Shown: one piece after another, positions 43,594-52,131 of the stretch | Layout of the letters: each line of letters begins with the position of its first letter | Position numbering within the stretch: position 1 is the stretch's first letter | Source: HKCCE3408 sp038530555 | GTDB taxonomy: Bacteria; Pseudomonadota; Alphaproteobacteria; Rhodobacterales; Rhodobacteraceae | NCBI GenBank assembly: GCA_038530555.1 | Contig: JBCBCN010000010.1 | Coordinates: 1-64,000, forward strand | DNA length: 64,000 bases | Reading direction: 5' to 3' | Notes under the pieces: model-generated | Seen by the model: the letters and a program-made list of their open reading frames with translations, nothing else | Databases searched by the model: none | Told to the model about the DNA's origin: nothing | Program-made: the position numbers and the translations under genes

Positions 43594-44142
43594 TTATTTC
43601 CGTCGCAGATTTTCGTCCAAACGCGGAAGTATCTCGATAAAGTTGCACGGGCGGTGCCGGTAATCGAGTTGAGGGCCGAGGATTTCGTCCCACGCGTCGC
43701 GGCAGGCACTGGTCGATCCAGGCAACGCGAAAAGATACGTGCCGTTGCAAACCCCGCCCGTGGCGCGGGACTGAACAGCCGATGTGCCTATCTTTTGCAT
43801 CGAGACAATTGCGAAGATCGTGCCGAAGGCGTCGATCTCTTTTTCGTAGATGTCGCGATGCGCCTCGACCGTTACATCGCGCCCGGTCAAACCGGTGCCC
43901 CCAGTGCTCAAGACCACATCTACATCACCTTGCAGGCACCAGTCCTTGAGCTGCTGCGCAATCTGGGCCCGTTCATCCCTGAGCATCGCGCGCGCGGCGA
44001 GGCTGTGGCCTGCCGCCTCCAGGCGTTCCACCAGAAGATCCCCGGAACGGTCCTCGCTTGGGCCGCGCGTGTCCGACACGGTTAAAACAGCGATCCGGCA
44101 AGGGATAAAGCCGCGCTCAGGCGTGCCGCTCCCGGTGCTCAT
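43594..44142 (-). CDS. moaB: Molybdenum cofactor biosynthesis protein B
   Basis: A 182-residue MogA/MoaB-family protein. The MPT-binding loop LSTGGTGLTGRDVTVEA (about 79-95) is intact, with the Asp that coordinates magnesium. A second segment, SMQKIGTSAVQSRATGG, is typical of MoaB. Family members adenylylate molybdopterin before metal insertion; in E. coli MogA does this and MoaB is dispensable. It overlaps the upstream unknown gene by 4 bp and is the last gene of the transcript. Confidence 0.92.
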   Translation of the reverse strand: MSTGSGTPERGFIPCRIAVLTVSDTRGPSEDRSGDLLVERLEAAGHSLAARAMLRDERAQIAQQLKDWCLQGDVDVVLSTGGTGLTGRDVTVEAHRDIYEKEIDAFGTIFAIVSMQKIGTSAVQSRATGGVCNGTYLFALPGSTSACRDAWDEILGPQLDYRHRPCNFIEILPRLDENLRRK

Positions 44143-44714
44143 GGCTGCACCATGAGGGGCAATGTACAGGGTTCATCGACCGGCAACCGCGCAGGCGTTG
44201 CTACGCGCGCGACACGTTCAAGGCCCGGTTGGGTCAACAGACCACGGATATTGGCCGCGTCCTCCTCCATCACTAAGCACAGGCCTGCATCCGCGCTCCG
44301 CGTGCGTACCAGGGCTTCAAACCGCTCCCCGACCGGTCCCTGGGCAATGCCAGACGCGTCCGTGTAGGCGTCCAAGACCAACGCGGCAGCGCTGTCGAGG
44401 TAATCGGCCTGGCCTGGGGAGACAGCCCCCGGGCAGGTGCGCGCCATCGCCGACATCTCCGCCATCAGCCGAACGACACAGCCCAGCGCGGTCTGACCGC
44501 TGCGATCTATGGCCGAGGTCAGGCTTTGCTGGGCATCCACCGTGAGCTCAACGCCATCGGGCAGAAAGATGCGCCGCGCCCCTTCGGCCAAAGGCACGGA
44601 CCGTTCGGCATGCTCGGCGATCAGAGCCGGGTAGTCGATCAAGCCCAAAGGATCCGCCGGGGCGGGTGCCGCCGTCAAACCGGCGAGCATGGCGATTGCA
44701 ATGCCCCGTATCAA
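44139..44714 (-). CDS. Predicted periplasmic protein of unknown function
   Basis: A 191-residue product with signal peptide MIRGIAIAMLAGLTAAPAPA. The mature part is alpha-helical, acidic, and has four cysteines (about 78, 94, 145 and 182). No known motif is recognised. It overlaps udg (upstream) and moaB (downstream) by 4 bp each, so translation of all three is coupled, although their obvious roles differ. Confidence 0.72.
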   Translation of the reverse strand: MIRGIAIAMLAGLTAAPAPADPLGLIDYPALIAEHAERSVPLAEGARRIFLPDGVELTVDAQQSLTSAIDRSGQTALGCVVRLMAEMSAMARTCPGAVSPGQADYLDSAAALVLDAYTDASGIAQGPVGERFEALVRTRSADAGLCLVMEEDAANIRGLLTQPGLERVARVATPARLPVDEPCTLPLMVQP

Positions 44715-45508
44715 AGTCGCGCCTTCAGGCTAAGCAGGTCTTCCCAGGCATGGCGTTTGGCGGAAGGATTGCGCAGCAGGTAGGCGGGATGAAACATCGG
44801 CAGCACGGGCTTTCCAAAGGCTTCGTCCCAGGTTCCGCGCATACGTGTGATGCCGCGACGGCCAAGAACCCCCTGACAGGCGATATTGCCCATCAGAACA
44901 ATAGCTTGGGGCTCGGCTAACGCGACGTGACGTTCGACAAACGGCATCATCATCGCGATTTCCGCGGGCTTCGGATCGCGGTTCTGCGGTGGCCTACAGG
45001 GTATAATGTTGGTGATGTAGGCCGCGTGCTCGGGATCGGCATGGGCGCGGTTGAGCCCGATCGCCTGCAACATCCGATCCAGGAGCTGTCCGGCACGCCC
45101 TACAAACGGCTTACCCGCCGTATCTTCGTCGCGCCCCGGCGCCTCCCCGATGATCATCACGCGCGCGCCCGGCTGACCATCACTGAAGACGAGGTTTTTG
45201 GCACCATTGCGCAGCTCACAATGCGGATAAGCGGCCAGGGCGGCCTGAAGCGCGGCCAGATCCTGCGCCTCAGACGCAAGCTTGCGGGCAACGGCGACCG
45301 GGTCGAGGTCAAAGGCCTCCGTCGCCTCAGGGCTTGGCTCTTGTGCGGCTGGAGCACTCGGACCGGCTGGGGCTGGCCGGGGCGCCGGTGGCGCTTCAGG
45401 CTTCAGCGCATACCGATCGACCGGCGTATCGAGAATGGCCTCATCCGCGCCAAGCTCGATCTGCCAAGCAAGCGCCTTTAAGGCCTCATCGCGGTCCAAT
45501 TGCTCCAT
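44711..45508 (-). CDS. Uracil-DNA glycosylase family 4-like
   Basis: A 265-residue glycosylase. The first ~75 residues are low-complexity and Pro/Ala-rich. Motif A GEAPGRDED (121-129) and motif B HPAYLLRNP (240-248) are intact, and LVFSDG matches the family. It removes uracil from DNA to start base-excision repair. The 4Fe-4S ligands of family 4 seem incomplete. Only Cys97, Cys171 (IIPCRPP) and Cys211 are present: the CxxC pair is reduced to one Cys, and the position about 16 residues after Cys171 is in an MMM run. The cluster may be missing or altered. Confidence 0.88.
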   Translation of the reverse strand: MEQLDRDEALKALAWQIELGADEAILDTPVDRYALKPEAPPAPRPAPAGPSAPAAQEPSPEATEAFDLDPVAVARKLASEAQDLAALQAALAAYPHCELRNGAKNLVFSDGQPGARVMIIGEAPGRDEDTAGKPFVGRAGQLLDRMLQAIGLNRAHADPEHAAYITNIIPCRPPQNRDPKPAEIAMMMPFVERHVALAEPQAIVLMGNIACQGVLGRRGITRMRGTWDEAFGKPVLPMFHPAYLLRNPSAKRHAWEDLLSLKARL

Positions 45509-45637
45509 GTCCGAAAGCTAGGGCGATCCTCGCAGGCTGAAAAGCGTGAATTGTCTCCGCCCGCGATAGTTCGGTGATCTTGCCCGATGCGGCGTGGCCT
45601 GATTAAAGGCGGTACGGCCAATTCAGGATCGCGCAGG

Positions 45638-46597
45638 ATGCCTTTTCAGCCTCCACATCTTCTCGGCATCGCCCAACTAACGGCGGATGATATCGAGACG
45701 CTGTTGGATCTTGCCGATCAATACGCCGAGAAAGAGCGGGGCCGCACGAAATCAAGCGACGTGCTGCTGGGTCTGACCCAGATCAACATGTTTTTTGAGA
45801 ACTCCACCCGGACGCAGGCCTCGTTTGAGATCGCCGGCAAACGTCTCGGCGCTGATGTGATGAACATGGCAATGGGCGCCTCGAGCCTCAAAAAGGGCGA
45901 GACGCTGATCGACACAGCGCTGACGCTCAATGCGATGCACCCGGATCTCATCGTTGTGCGCCATCCGATGTCGGGCGCGGTGAACCTGCTAGCCGAAAAG
46001 GTAAACTGCGCCGTTTTGAATGCCGGGGACGGACGGCATGAGCACCCGACTCAGGCCCTTCTCGATGCGCTGACGATCCGCAGGGCGACGGGGCGCTTGG
46101 AAGGTCTGCGCGTGGCCATTTGCGGTGACATCGCGCATAGCCGGGTGGCGCGCTCGAACATCCTGTTGCTCAGAAAGCTGGGCAATGAGGTGCGGCTGGT
46201 CGGCCCCAAAACCCTTATGCCGTCCGGGGCCGCAAGCTGGGGTGTTGAAATTTTTGACGACATGAAGACCGGCTTGGATAGCGCGGATGTCGTTATGATG
46301 CTCCGCCTGCAAAAGGAACGAATGGACGGGGCCTTCATCCCGTCTGAGCGGGAGTACTACCACCGCTTCGGGCTCGACACCGAAAAGCTCACAGCTGCAA
46401 AGCCCGACGCCATCGTGATGCATCCCGGGCCGATGAACCGAGGCGTTGAGATCGACGGCACCCTGGCCGATGACATCAACCGATCGGTGATCCAAGAGCA
46501 GGTGGAGATGGGCGTGGCCGTCCGCATGGCGGCGATGGACTTGCTCGCGCGCAATCTGCGCCAATCGCGCGCCGGAAACCGGTCGGTGATGGCATGA
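45638..46597 (+). CDS. pyrB: Aspartate carbamoyltransferase catalytic subunit
   Basis: A 319-residue ATCase from ATG 45638 (MPFQPPHLLGIAQL); an ATG at 45587 would add 17 unlikely residues. The carbamoyl-phosphate loop FFENSTRTQASFE (about 52-64), the HPTQALLD segment (about 136-143) and the HPGPMNRGVEI segment (about 265) are intact. It catalyses the committed step of pyrimidine synthesis. No pyrI is present. A dihydroorotase-like gene lies downstream, with one small unknown gene between, which fits the PyrB-PyrC' assembly type known in Pseudomonas. Confidence 0.95.
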   Translation: MPFQPPHLLGIAQLTADDIETLLDLADQYAEKERGRTKSSDVLLGLTQINMFFENSTRTQASFEIAGKRLGADVMNMAMGASSLKKGETLIDTALTLNAMHPDLIVVRHPMSGAVNLLAEKVNCAVLNAGDGRHEHPTQALLDALTIRRATGRLEGLRVAICGDIAHSRVARSNILLLRKLGNEVRLVGPKTLMPSGAASWGVEIFDDMKTGLDSADVVMMLRLQKERMDGAFIPSEREYYHRFGLDTEKLTAAKPDAIVMHPGPMNRGVEIDGTLADDINRSVIQEQVEMGVAVRMAAMDLLARNLRQSRAGNRSVMA

Positions 46598-46676
46598 CGC
46601 GCAAACGAGTGGGCATGCGATGCAAGTGGCGGGATTGTCCGGCGACTGCCGCATGGCCGGGGCAAAGACGCTAGCC

Positions 46677-47189
46677 ATGTCGTTTCTGCAGATCTTCGCC
46701 CTCAACATGCCGGTAACGGTTCGGCACACGAACCTGACCCGACAGCAAGGCCTGGGGCCGGAACTTCCACCGCTGGCAGAATGGCTGCGTACGCCTGAGC
46801 TTAACCTTCAGAAGATCGAGCTGTTCCCCATCAAAGATCTCGATGACCTGAGCCTGCCTGACTATCTCTCTGCGGCCTATGATATTGCGCCCGAGGATCT
46901 GCGCGAGGCGGCGCCGCGTTTGCGGGCGCTTGGCGGCACTGTGCTTTTGGTGCCGAGTGCCGCACTGTCCGAGGCTGCCAATCCCGGCCCCGAGGCTACC
47001 GAGATCGCGCGCCTACCCCTGCCTGAGGCACGGCACGATGCCGTCCTGCCTAAAGCCGATATACCCCGCAGTCCCAGTGCCGTGGCAGTGGAGGAGAAGT
47101 CTTCAAAACCCCTTGGCCCGGTGCCGCGCACGATCCTGGTGGTGGTGGCGCTTGTGATCGCAGCGCTTGTCGTGTTGAGCCTGAGCTGA
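46677..47189 (+). CDS. Unknown protein with C-terminal membrane anchor
   Basis: About 170 residues from ATG 46677; starts at 46620 or 46707 are also possible, and none has a clear ribosome site. A soluble N-terminal part contains LAEWLRTPELNLQKIELFPI and a region rich in Ala, Pro and Glu. The last ~20 residues, after PRTILVVVALVIAALVVLSL, form a single hydrophobic tail. This gives the topology of a tail-anchored protein. It sits between pyrB and the pyrC-like gene on the same strand. No family recognised. Confidence 0.68.
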   Translation: MSFLQIFALNMPVTVRHTNLTRQQGLGPELPPLAEWLRTPELNLQKIELFPIKDLDDLSLPDYLSAAYDIAPEDLREAAPRLRALGGTVLLVPSAALSEAANPGPEATEIARLPLPEARHDAVLPKADIPRSPSAVAVEEKSSKPLGPVPRTILVVVALVIAALVVLSLS

Positions 47190-47232
47190 TGCTGTGTGCT
47201 GAACCATCCCTGCGCCCGTGGAAAGACGCCTG

Positions 47233-48507
47233 ATGATCAATGCGCTTTTGACCAATGCCCGACTGATCGACCCCGAAGCGGGCGAAGAACGCTTGGGCTG
47301 GCTGCGCATCGAAGAAGGCCGGATCGCGGAGCTCGGAGAAGGCCCGCGGCATGGCGGCCGCGACTGCCAAGGCCATTGCCTGGCACCAGGCATTGTCGAT
47401 GTGGGCGTGAAGATCGGAGAGCCGGGCGAGCGCCATAAGGAGAGCTTTCGCACGGCCGGTCTAGCCGCGGCGGCGGGTGGTGTGACGACCATGATCACGC
47501 GGCCTGACACGACGACACCGATCGACACGCCGGAAATCCTGGAATTTGTGCAGCGCCGCGGAAAGGAGCAATGCGCCGTCCGCATCCGACCGATGGCCGC
47601 ACTCACCAAGGGGCGCGGTGGTCAGGAAATGTCCGAGATCGGCTTTCTTATGGATGCGGGCGCCGTCGCATTTTCCGACGGCGATCAAGTTATCCAGGAC
47701 AACCGGATCGCCCTTCGCTGTATGAGCTATGCCCAAGGGCTTGGCGCCCTGGTTCTGGGACACATCCAAGACCCAACGCTTTCGCAGGGCGCGGCGGCGA
47801 CCAGTGGAAGCTTTGCCGCACTTCGAGGCCTTCCAGGCGTCAGCCCAATGGCCGAGCGTTTGGGGCTAGAGCGGGACCTGACCTTGGTCGAGATGACAGG
47901 CCTGCGCTATCACGCCGATCAGATCACCTGCGCCAAGACGCTGCCCGCCCTGAAGCGCGCCAAAGAGACCGGTCTCGATGTCACGGCAGGGGTTTCGATC
48001 CACCATCTAACGCTGAGCGAAGAGGATATCGGCGACTTTCGAACCTTCTTCAAACTCAAACCGCCGCTGCGGGCCGAGACGGACCGTCTGGCGATGCTGG
48101 CCGCCTTGGCCGATGGCACGATCGACATCATCTGCTCGATGCACACACCTCAGGACGAAGAAGAGAAACGGCGCCCCTTTGCCGAGGCGGCCAGCGGCGC
48201 GGTCGGCCTGGAGACGCTTTTGCCCGCTGGCCTTGGTTTGGTGCGTGCGGGTGCATTGAGTTTGCCTAAGCTTTTTGCCGCGATGTCGCTCAAGCCTGCC
48301 CAGCGCTTTAGCGTCGAAGGCGGGCGGCTGAGCCCGGGTCATCCCGCGGATCTCGTTCTGTTCGATCCCGATGCGGCGTTCCTCTTGGATCGCTTCGCGC
48401 TGCAGTCCAAGTCAAAGAACACACCCTTCGACCAGGCCGAGATGCAGGGCCAGGTCATCGCGACCTTCGTCGGCGGCAAATCCGTCTATGAGCGCGCGAA
48501 TGCCTGA
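47233..48507 (+). CDS. Dihydroorotase-like protein, probably non-catalytic (PyrC' type)
   Basis: A 424-residue member of the dihydroorotase fold from ATG 47233, with GGAAAGA eight bases upstream. Key catalytic residues are changed. The metal motif DxHxH reads Asp56-Val-Gly58-Val-Lys60, so both histidines are missing. The MPNTxP motif is TRPDTTTP. The DHAPH motif reads M-H-T-P-Q at 303-307, losing the catalytic Asp. The rest of the barrel is full length and IHH (257-259) is kept. This matches PyrC' proteins, inactive dihydroorotases that assemble with PyrB in Pseudomonas. A functional pyrC should exist elsewhere. Confidence 0.88.
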   Translation: MINALLTNARLIDPEAGEERLGWLRIEEGRIAELGEGPRHGGRDCQGHCLAPGIVDVGVKIGEPGERHKESFRTAGLAAAAGGVTTMITRPDTTTPIDTPEILEFVQRRGKEQCAVRIRPMAALTKGRGGQEMSEIGFLMDAGAVAFSDGDQVIQDNRIALRCMSYAQGLGALVLGHIQDPTLSQGAAATSGSFAALRGLPGVSPMAERLGLERDLTLVEMTGLRYHADQITCAKTLPALKRAKETGLDVTAGVSIHHLTLSEEDIGDFRTFFKLKPPLRAETDRLAMLAALADGTIDIICSMHTPQDEEEKRRPFAEAASGAVGLETLLPAGLGLVRAGALSLPKLFAAMSLKPAQRFSVEGGRLSPGHPADLVLFDPDAAFLLDRFALQSKSKNTPFDQAEMQGQVIATFVGGKSVYERANA

Positions 48508-49105
48508 ACTCATCACAGGACCCGCACTCATCGGCGTTGTCGGGCTTGCTGCTTATCTCTTAGGCTCGGTCCCGTTCGGCCTTGTGATCGCGCGTCTTTT
48601 CGGTCTGGGGGATCTGCGCCAGATCGGCTCGGGCAATATCGGCGCGACCAATGTGCTGCGTACGGGCAACAAGGTCGCCGCCGCGCTGACGCTGATCTTG
48701 GATGCTGGCAAGGGCGCGATTGCGGTCCTCTTGGCACGCGCCGCTCTGGGGGAAGACGCGGCGCAAACGGCGGCTCTCGCGGCCTTTCTCGGGCATTGCT
48801 TTCCGGTCTTCATCGGCTTTCAGGGCGGCAAAGGCGTCGCGACGTTCTTGGGCACCTTGCTCGCCCTCGCTTGGCCTATCGGTGCCCTGGCCTGCGGCAC
48901 GTGGCTTGTGACAGCCGTGCTCAGCAGGATCTCATCGCTGTCCGCTTTGGTCGCCGCCGCCTCCGCCCCGGTTTGGGCCCTGCTGACAGGACATGGCACG
49001 GCCGTCCTCCTATGCGTGGCCCTGGCCGCGCTCGTTTTCCTGCGCCACCGCCCCAATATCGCGCGTCTGAGGGCCGGAACTGAGCCGCGCATCGGTCAGA
49101 AATGA
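48500..49105 (+). CDS. plsY: Glycerol-3-phosphate acyltransferase PlsY
   Basis: A 201-residue inner-membrane acyltransferase that transfers an acyl group from acyl-phosphate to glycerol-3-phosphate. The start is ATG 48500 or 48488, both inside the end of the preceding gene. Conserved motifs are GSGNIGATNVLRTGNK (about 38-53) and GFQGGKGVATFLG (about 110-122). Five hydrophobic segments are visible. It overlaps pyrC' by about 8 bp and the next gene by 4 bp. Confidence 0.93.
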   Translation: MPELITGPALIGVVGLAAYLLGSVPFGLVIARLFGLGDLRQIGSGNIGATNVLRTGNKVAAALTLILDAGKGAIAVLLARAALGEDAAQTAALAAFLGHCFPVFIGFQGGKGVATFLGTLLALAWPIGALACGTWLVTAVLSRISSLSALVAAASAPVWALLTGHGTAVLLCVALAALVFLRHRPNIARLRAGTEPRIGQK

Positions 49106-49395
49106 GCGACACCGACGCGGCTTTGGACGCCTTTCACAGCCTTCCCTCAGGCAATTTCCGAGCACGGTACGAAGGCACGGAATGGCTGGTGAGCAAATCG
49201 ATCCTTGTGGGCGGGCAGGCGCAAAAATTCCTCGCGCGTGAGCTTGGCGGCAACGGCTATGTCAGCATGAATGTCTACCGCCTCAAAAGCGGCGCCTGGC
49301 TGCTCAAACCTTGTGAAATGCCGCGCCAGAAAGCAGAGCGGTTTCTACGCGCCTTGGAGCTGAGCGGGTCCAGGGACGCAGACCAGGCTCAGTAG
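49102..49395 (+). CDS. Small conserved protein of unknown function
   Basis: A 97-residue soluble protein starting MSDTDAALDAFHSLPSGNFR, coupled to plsY by an ATGA overlap. Its middle, SKSILVGGQAQKFLARELGG, is followed by NGYVSMNVYRLKSGAWLLKP, suggesting a small alpha/beta fold. One Cys is present. It has no signal peptide or catalytic motif. Its last bases overlap the convergent gshA by 7 bp. Function unknown. Confidence 0.72.
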   Translation: MSDTDAALDAFHSLPSGNFRARYEGTEWLVSKSILVGGQAQKFLARELGGNGYVSMNVYRLKSGAWLLKPCEMPRQKAERFLRALELSGSRDADQAQ

Positions 49396-50759
49396 GAGTA
49401 GGCCTCGTAGATCCGCGAAAGATCGCCCTGCCAGTCTCCATGGTAGCGCTCCAAAAGCTCATCGGCCGGTGTTTGACCGCTCTCTAGGCTTTCGCGGACC
49501 GCATTGAGAAAATGCGTCTCATCCGGGACCAGGCCATTCGCTCCAGCTTTGGCGCGGTTCTTGAGGCCCATCTCGGCAATGTCGACCACTTGGGCTGCGA
49601 GATCTTTCATCTTGAGCCCGCCGACCTCAGCATCGAGGCCCTGTTCCGACGCCGCAACACGCATCGCATCGCGGGTCTCGGCATCAAAGTCCTTGATCAA
49701 ATCGCTGGCCGCATCCAACGTGGTTTGGTCGTAGATCAGGCCCACCCAAAGCGCCGGCAGCGCGCAAAGTCGCCGCCAGGGCCCACCATCGGCGCCGCGC
49801 ATCTCGATGAATTTCTTGATCCGCGCCTCAGGAAAGATCGTCGTCAGGTGATCGGCCCAGTCCGAAATCAGCGGCTTTTCCCCCGGTAAGGCGGGCAGCT
49901 TTCCATCCAAGAAATCGCGGAAAGACTGACCCAACGCGTCGATATATTTGCCGTCGCGGTAGACGAAATACATCGGCACATCGAGGGCGTATTCAACCCA
50001 GGCGTCAAAGCCAAAGCCATCTTCGAATACAAAGGGCAGCGTCCCTGTTCGAGCAGGGTCGAGATCGCGCCAGACCCGGCTGCGCCAACTCTTATGCCCG
50101 TTCACCTTGCCCTCGAGAAACGGAGAATTGGCAAATAACGCGGTCGCGACCGGCTGCAGCGCTAGGGCCACGCGAAGCTTTTGGACCATGTCCGCCTCGC
50201 TGGAGAAATCCAGGTTCACCTGCACGGTGCAGGTCCGGTACATCATGGTTTTGCCCATGCTGCCGACACGATCCATGTAATCCGTCATCAGGCGATAGCG
50301 CCCTTTGGGCATCATCGGCATGTCCTCATAGGACCAGATCGGCGCCGCACCCAAACCAATGAAGCCCACGCCCATCTCATCGGCCACGGACTTCACCTCA
50401 GCGAGATGAATGTTCACCTCATCACAGGTTTGGTGGATCGTCTCGAGCGGCGCACCGGAGAGCTCAAGCTGACCACCGGGCTCTAGGCTGATATTGGCGC
50501 CGTCCTTTTCGAGCCCGATGAGGTACTCGCCCTCGTGGATCTTGGACCAAGCGAACCGATCGTGGAGGCCTTGCAAAACGGCGCGGATCGACCGCGTTCC
50601 ATCAAAGGGCAAAGGGGCAAGCGTGTCTTTGCAAAAACCGAATTTCTCGTGCTCGGTTCCGATGCGCCAGGCGTCTTTGGGCTTGCACCCGGATGCGAGA
50701 TATTCCGCCAGATCATCGCGATGCTCAATCGGCGCGCCACCTGTTTGCGGGATCGACAT
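49389..50759 (-). CDS. gshA: Glutamate--cysteine ligase (plant/alphaproteobacterial type)
   Basis: A 456-residue GCS2-family enzyme making gamma-glutamylcysteine, the first step of glutathione synthesis. The N-terminal RIGTEHEKFGF (about 32-42) is the family hallmark, followed by EPGGQLELSGAPLETIHQTC (substrate site) and MMYRTCTVQVNLDFSSEADM. Length and motifs match the plant-like class common in alphaproteobacteria rather than E. coli GshA. It follows an unknown membrane gene by 19 bp, downstream of rsmE. The C-terminal Tyr-rich end overlaps the convergent gene by 7 bp. Confidence 0.95.
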   Translation of the reverse strand: MSIPQTGGAPIEHRDDLAEYLASGCKPKDAWRIGTEHEKFGFCKDTLAPLPFDGTRSIRAVLQGLHDRFAWSKIHEGEYLIGLEKDGANISLEPGGQLELSGAPLETIHQTCDEVNIHLAEVKSVADEMGVGFIGLGAAPIWSYEDMPMMPKGRYRLMTDYMDRVGSMGKTMMYRTCTVQVNLDFSSEADMVQKLRVALALQPVATALFANSPFLEGKVNGHKSWRSRVWRDLDPARTGTLPFVFEDGFGFDAWVEYALDVPMYFVYRDGKYIDALGQSFRDFLDGKLPALPGEKPLISDWADHLTTIFPEARIKKFIEMRGADGGPWRRLCALPALWVGLIYDQTTLDAASDLIKDFDAETRDAMRVAASEQGLDAEVGGLKMKDLAAQVVDIAEMGLKNRAKAGANGLVPDETHFLNAVRESLESGQTPADELLERYHGDWQGDLSRIYEAYSY

Positions 50760-50778
50760 GCTGCGGGCTTACTCTGGC

Positions 50779-51348
50779 TTAGGAACGATCATCATCGGCA
50801 GAGGTGACTTGCAGATCAGGGGGTGTCAAGGGCGCCACATCCTGCGCTCCCGCGCGACGCCAGATCCGCTCTGACCCTCTGGACCTGCTTTGGACAGCGC
50901 GCACGACGCGATCCATGGGCAAGCCGGGCAGGGCTGCGAAGGCATCGAACAAGCCGTCTGCGCCCAAAGCGTCGACCGGGATCACCAAGACCTCCTGGGC
51001 GCTGGCCAAGACCCAGTCAGAGCCGCCTTGGGAATTGCGGCGCACCGACAAGACAGCCAGATCCGAAAGCGCCATCGCTCCGCCGCGATGCGGGCCCATG
51101 AACAGAACCTGCCCCTCGTCAATCTTGACCACACCTGGCCCGTCGCCACGACTATTGAACCTCGCGCGCTGTATCGCGGGCCATATTCCGACGGCGCCTA
51201 CCGCGATCAGCACCAGACCGAAGCCTTGCAAGATGACGCCGCCGGTTTGGCGGGCGATCCAGATGCCCACCGCCACAAAGATCAGGCACACACCAACCTC
51301 GAACCAACGGCGCAGTGCTGCTGTGGCTTCGGGGCGGAAAAAGCTCAT
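50779..51348 (-). CDS. Unknown protein with two membrane helices
   Basis: A 189-residue protein from ATG 51348, which overlaps the rsmE stop (ATGA). Two adjacent hydrophobic segments (about 17-36 and 38-56) make a hairpin. The C-terminal cytoplasmic domain of about 130 residues contains GVVKIDEGQVLFMGPHRGGA and looks like a small beta-rich, PH-like fold. No motif shows an activity. It lies between rsmE and gshA and is presumably co-transcribed with both. Confidence 0.72.
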   Translation of the reverse strand: MSFFRPEATAALRRWFEVGVCLIFVAVGIWIARQTGGVILQGFGLVLIAVGAVGIWPAIQRARFNSRGDGPGVVKIDEGQVLFMGPHRGGAMALSDLAVLSVRRNSQGGSDWVLASAQEVLVIPVDALGADGLFDAFAALPGLPMDRVVRAVQSRSRGSERIWRRAGAQDVAPLTPPDLQVTSADDDRS

Positions 51349-52085
51349 CGCCAATCGCCCAAGCTCGCTTGAAACAGAGTTAGGGCTGCGACTGCAGCGG
51401 TGTCGGCGCGCAGGATGCGGGGCCCGAGACTGATCACCTGAACCTGATCCATCGCAGTCAGCCGCTCGCGCTCTGCGGGCGAAAAACCACCTTCCGGTCC
51501 GATCAACACAGCCCAAGGGTCTCGCGTCACAGATGCCTCGGGCGTGGGCATCCGGTTGACCTCCCCCACCCGCGCCTCATCGGCGAAGATCAAACGGCGG
51601 TCGCTGGGCCAGTCCGAGAGAATTCGGGAAAGCGGCGCTAACTCTACGACCTCCGGCACGAAGGTATTGCCGCATTGCTCGGCGGCCTCGATGGCATGGG
51701 CTTGCAGCCGGTCGCGGCGAATGCGCTCAGAATTCGTGTACTCCGTCAGCACAGGACAGATCCGTGTGACGCCCATTTCCGCGGCCTTTTCCACAATGAA
51801 ATCGGTGCGGGCCTTCTTGATCGGCGCAAATAGAAGCCAAAGATCGGGCGGAGGCTGAAGCGGGCGGGTTTGAGCCTCGATCCGCAATAGACCGCCACGC
51901 TTGGAGATGTCCTGCACCGTCGCGGCGTATTCCCCGCTCAACCCATCGAAGACCAGGATCCGCTCGCCCGCGCGCAGCCGCATCACGGCGTAGAGATAGT
52001 TCGCCTGATCCCGCGTCACCGGGACGCTGGTGCCAGTATGCAGGGCTTGCGCTACATAGAGCCTGATTTTGGCGGTGTTGGGCAT
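51345..52085 (-). CDS. rsmE: 16S rRNA m3U1498 methyltransferase
   Basis: A 246-residue SPOUT methyltransferase. I favour the start MPNTAKIRLYV at 52085; ATG 52097 or GTG 52100 would add four or five residues, and none has a clear ribosome site. An N-terminal PUA-like domain (1-75) precedes the SPOUT domain with its knot motifs IGPEGGFSPAERE (about 195) and SLGPRILRADTAAVAAL (about 220). It methylates U1498 in the 30S decoding region. Divergent from ubiA; first gene of rsmE-unknown-gshA. Confidence 0.94.
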   Translation of the reverse strand: MPNTAKIRLYVAQALHTGTSVPVTRDQANYLYAVMRLRAGERILVFDGLSGEYAATVQDISKRGGLLRIEAQTRPLQPPPDLWLLFAPIKKARTDFIVEKAAEMGVTRICPVLTEYTNSERIRRDRLQAHAIEAAEQCGNTFVPEVVELAPLSRILSDWPSDRRLIFADEARVGEVNRMPTPEASVTRDPWAVLIGPEGGFSPAERERLTAMDQVQVISLGPRILRADTAAVAALTLFQASLGDWR

Positions 52086-52131
52086 GGCTGAGGCCATCAC
52101 ACAGATATCGAAACGAGTTTGGGGATAGGCT

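Noticed and set aside
45989..46729. A 246-codon minus-strand frame over pyrB
   Set aside because: It covers the intact pyrB in the opposite direction and has no recognisable domain or ribosome site.
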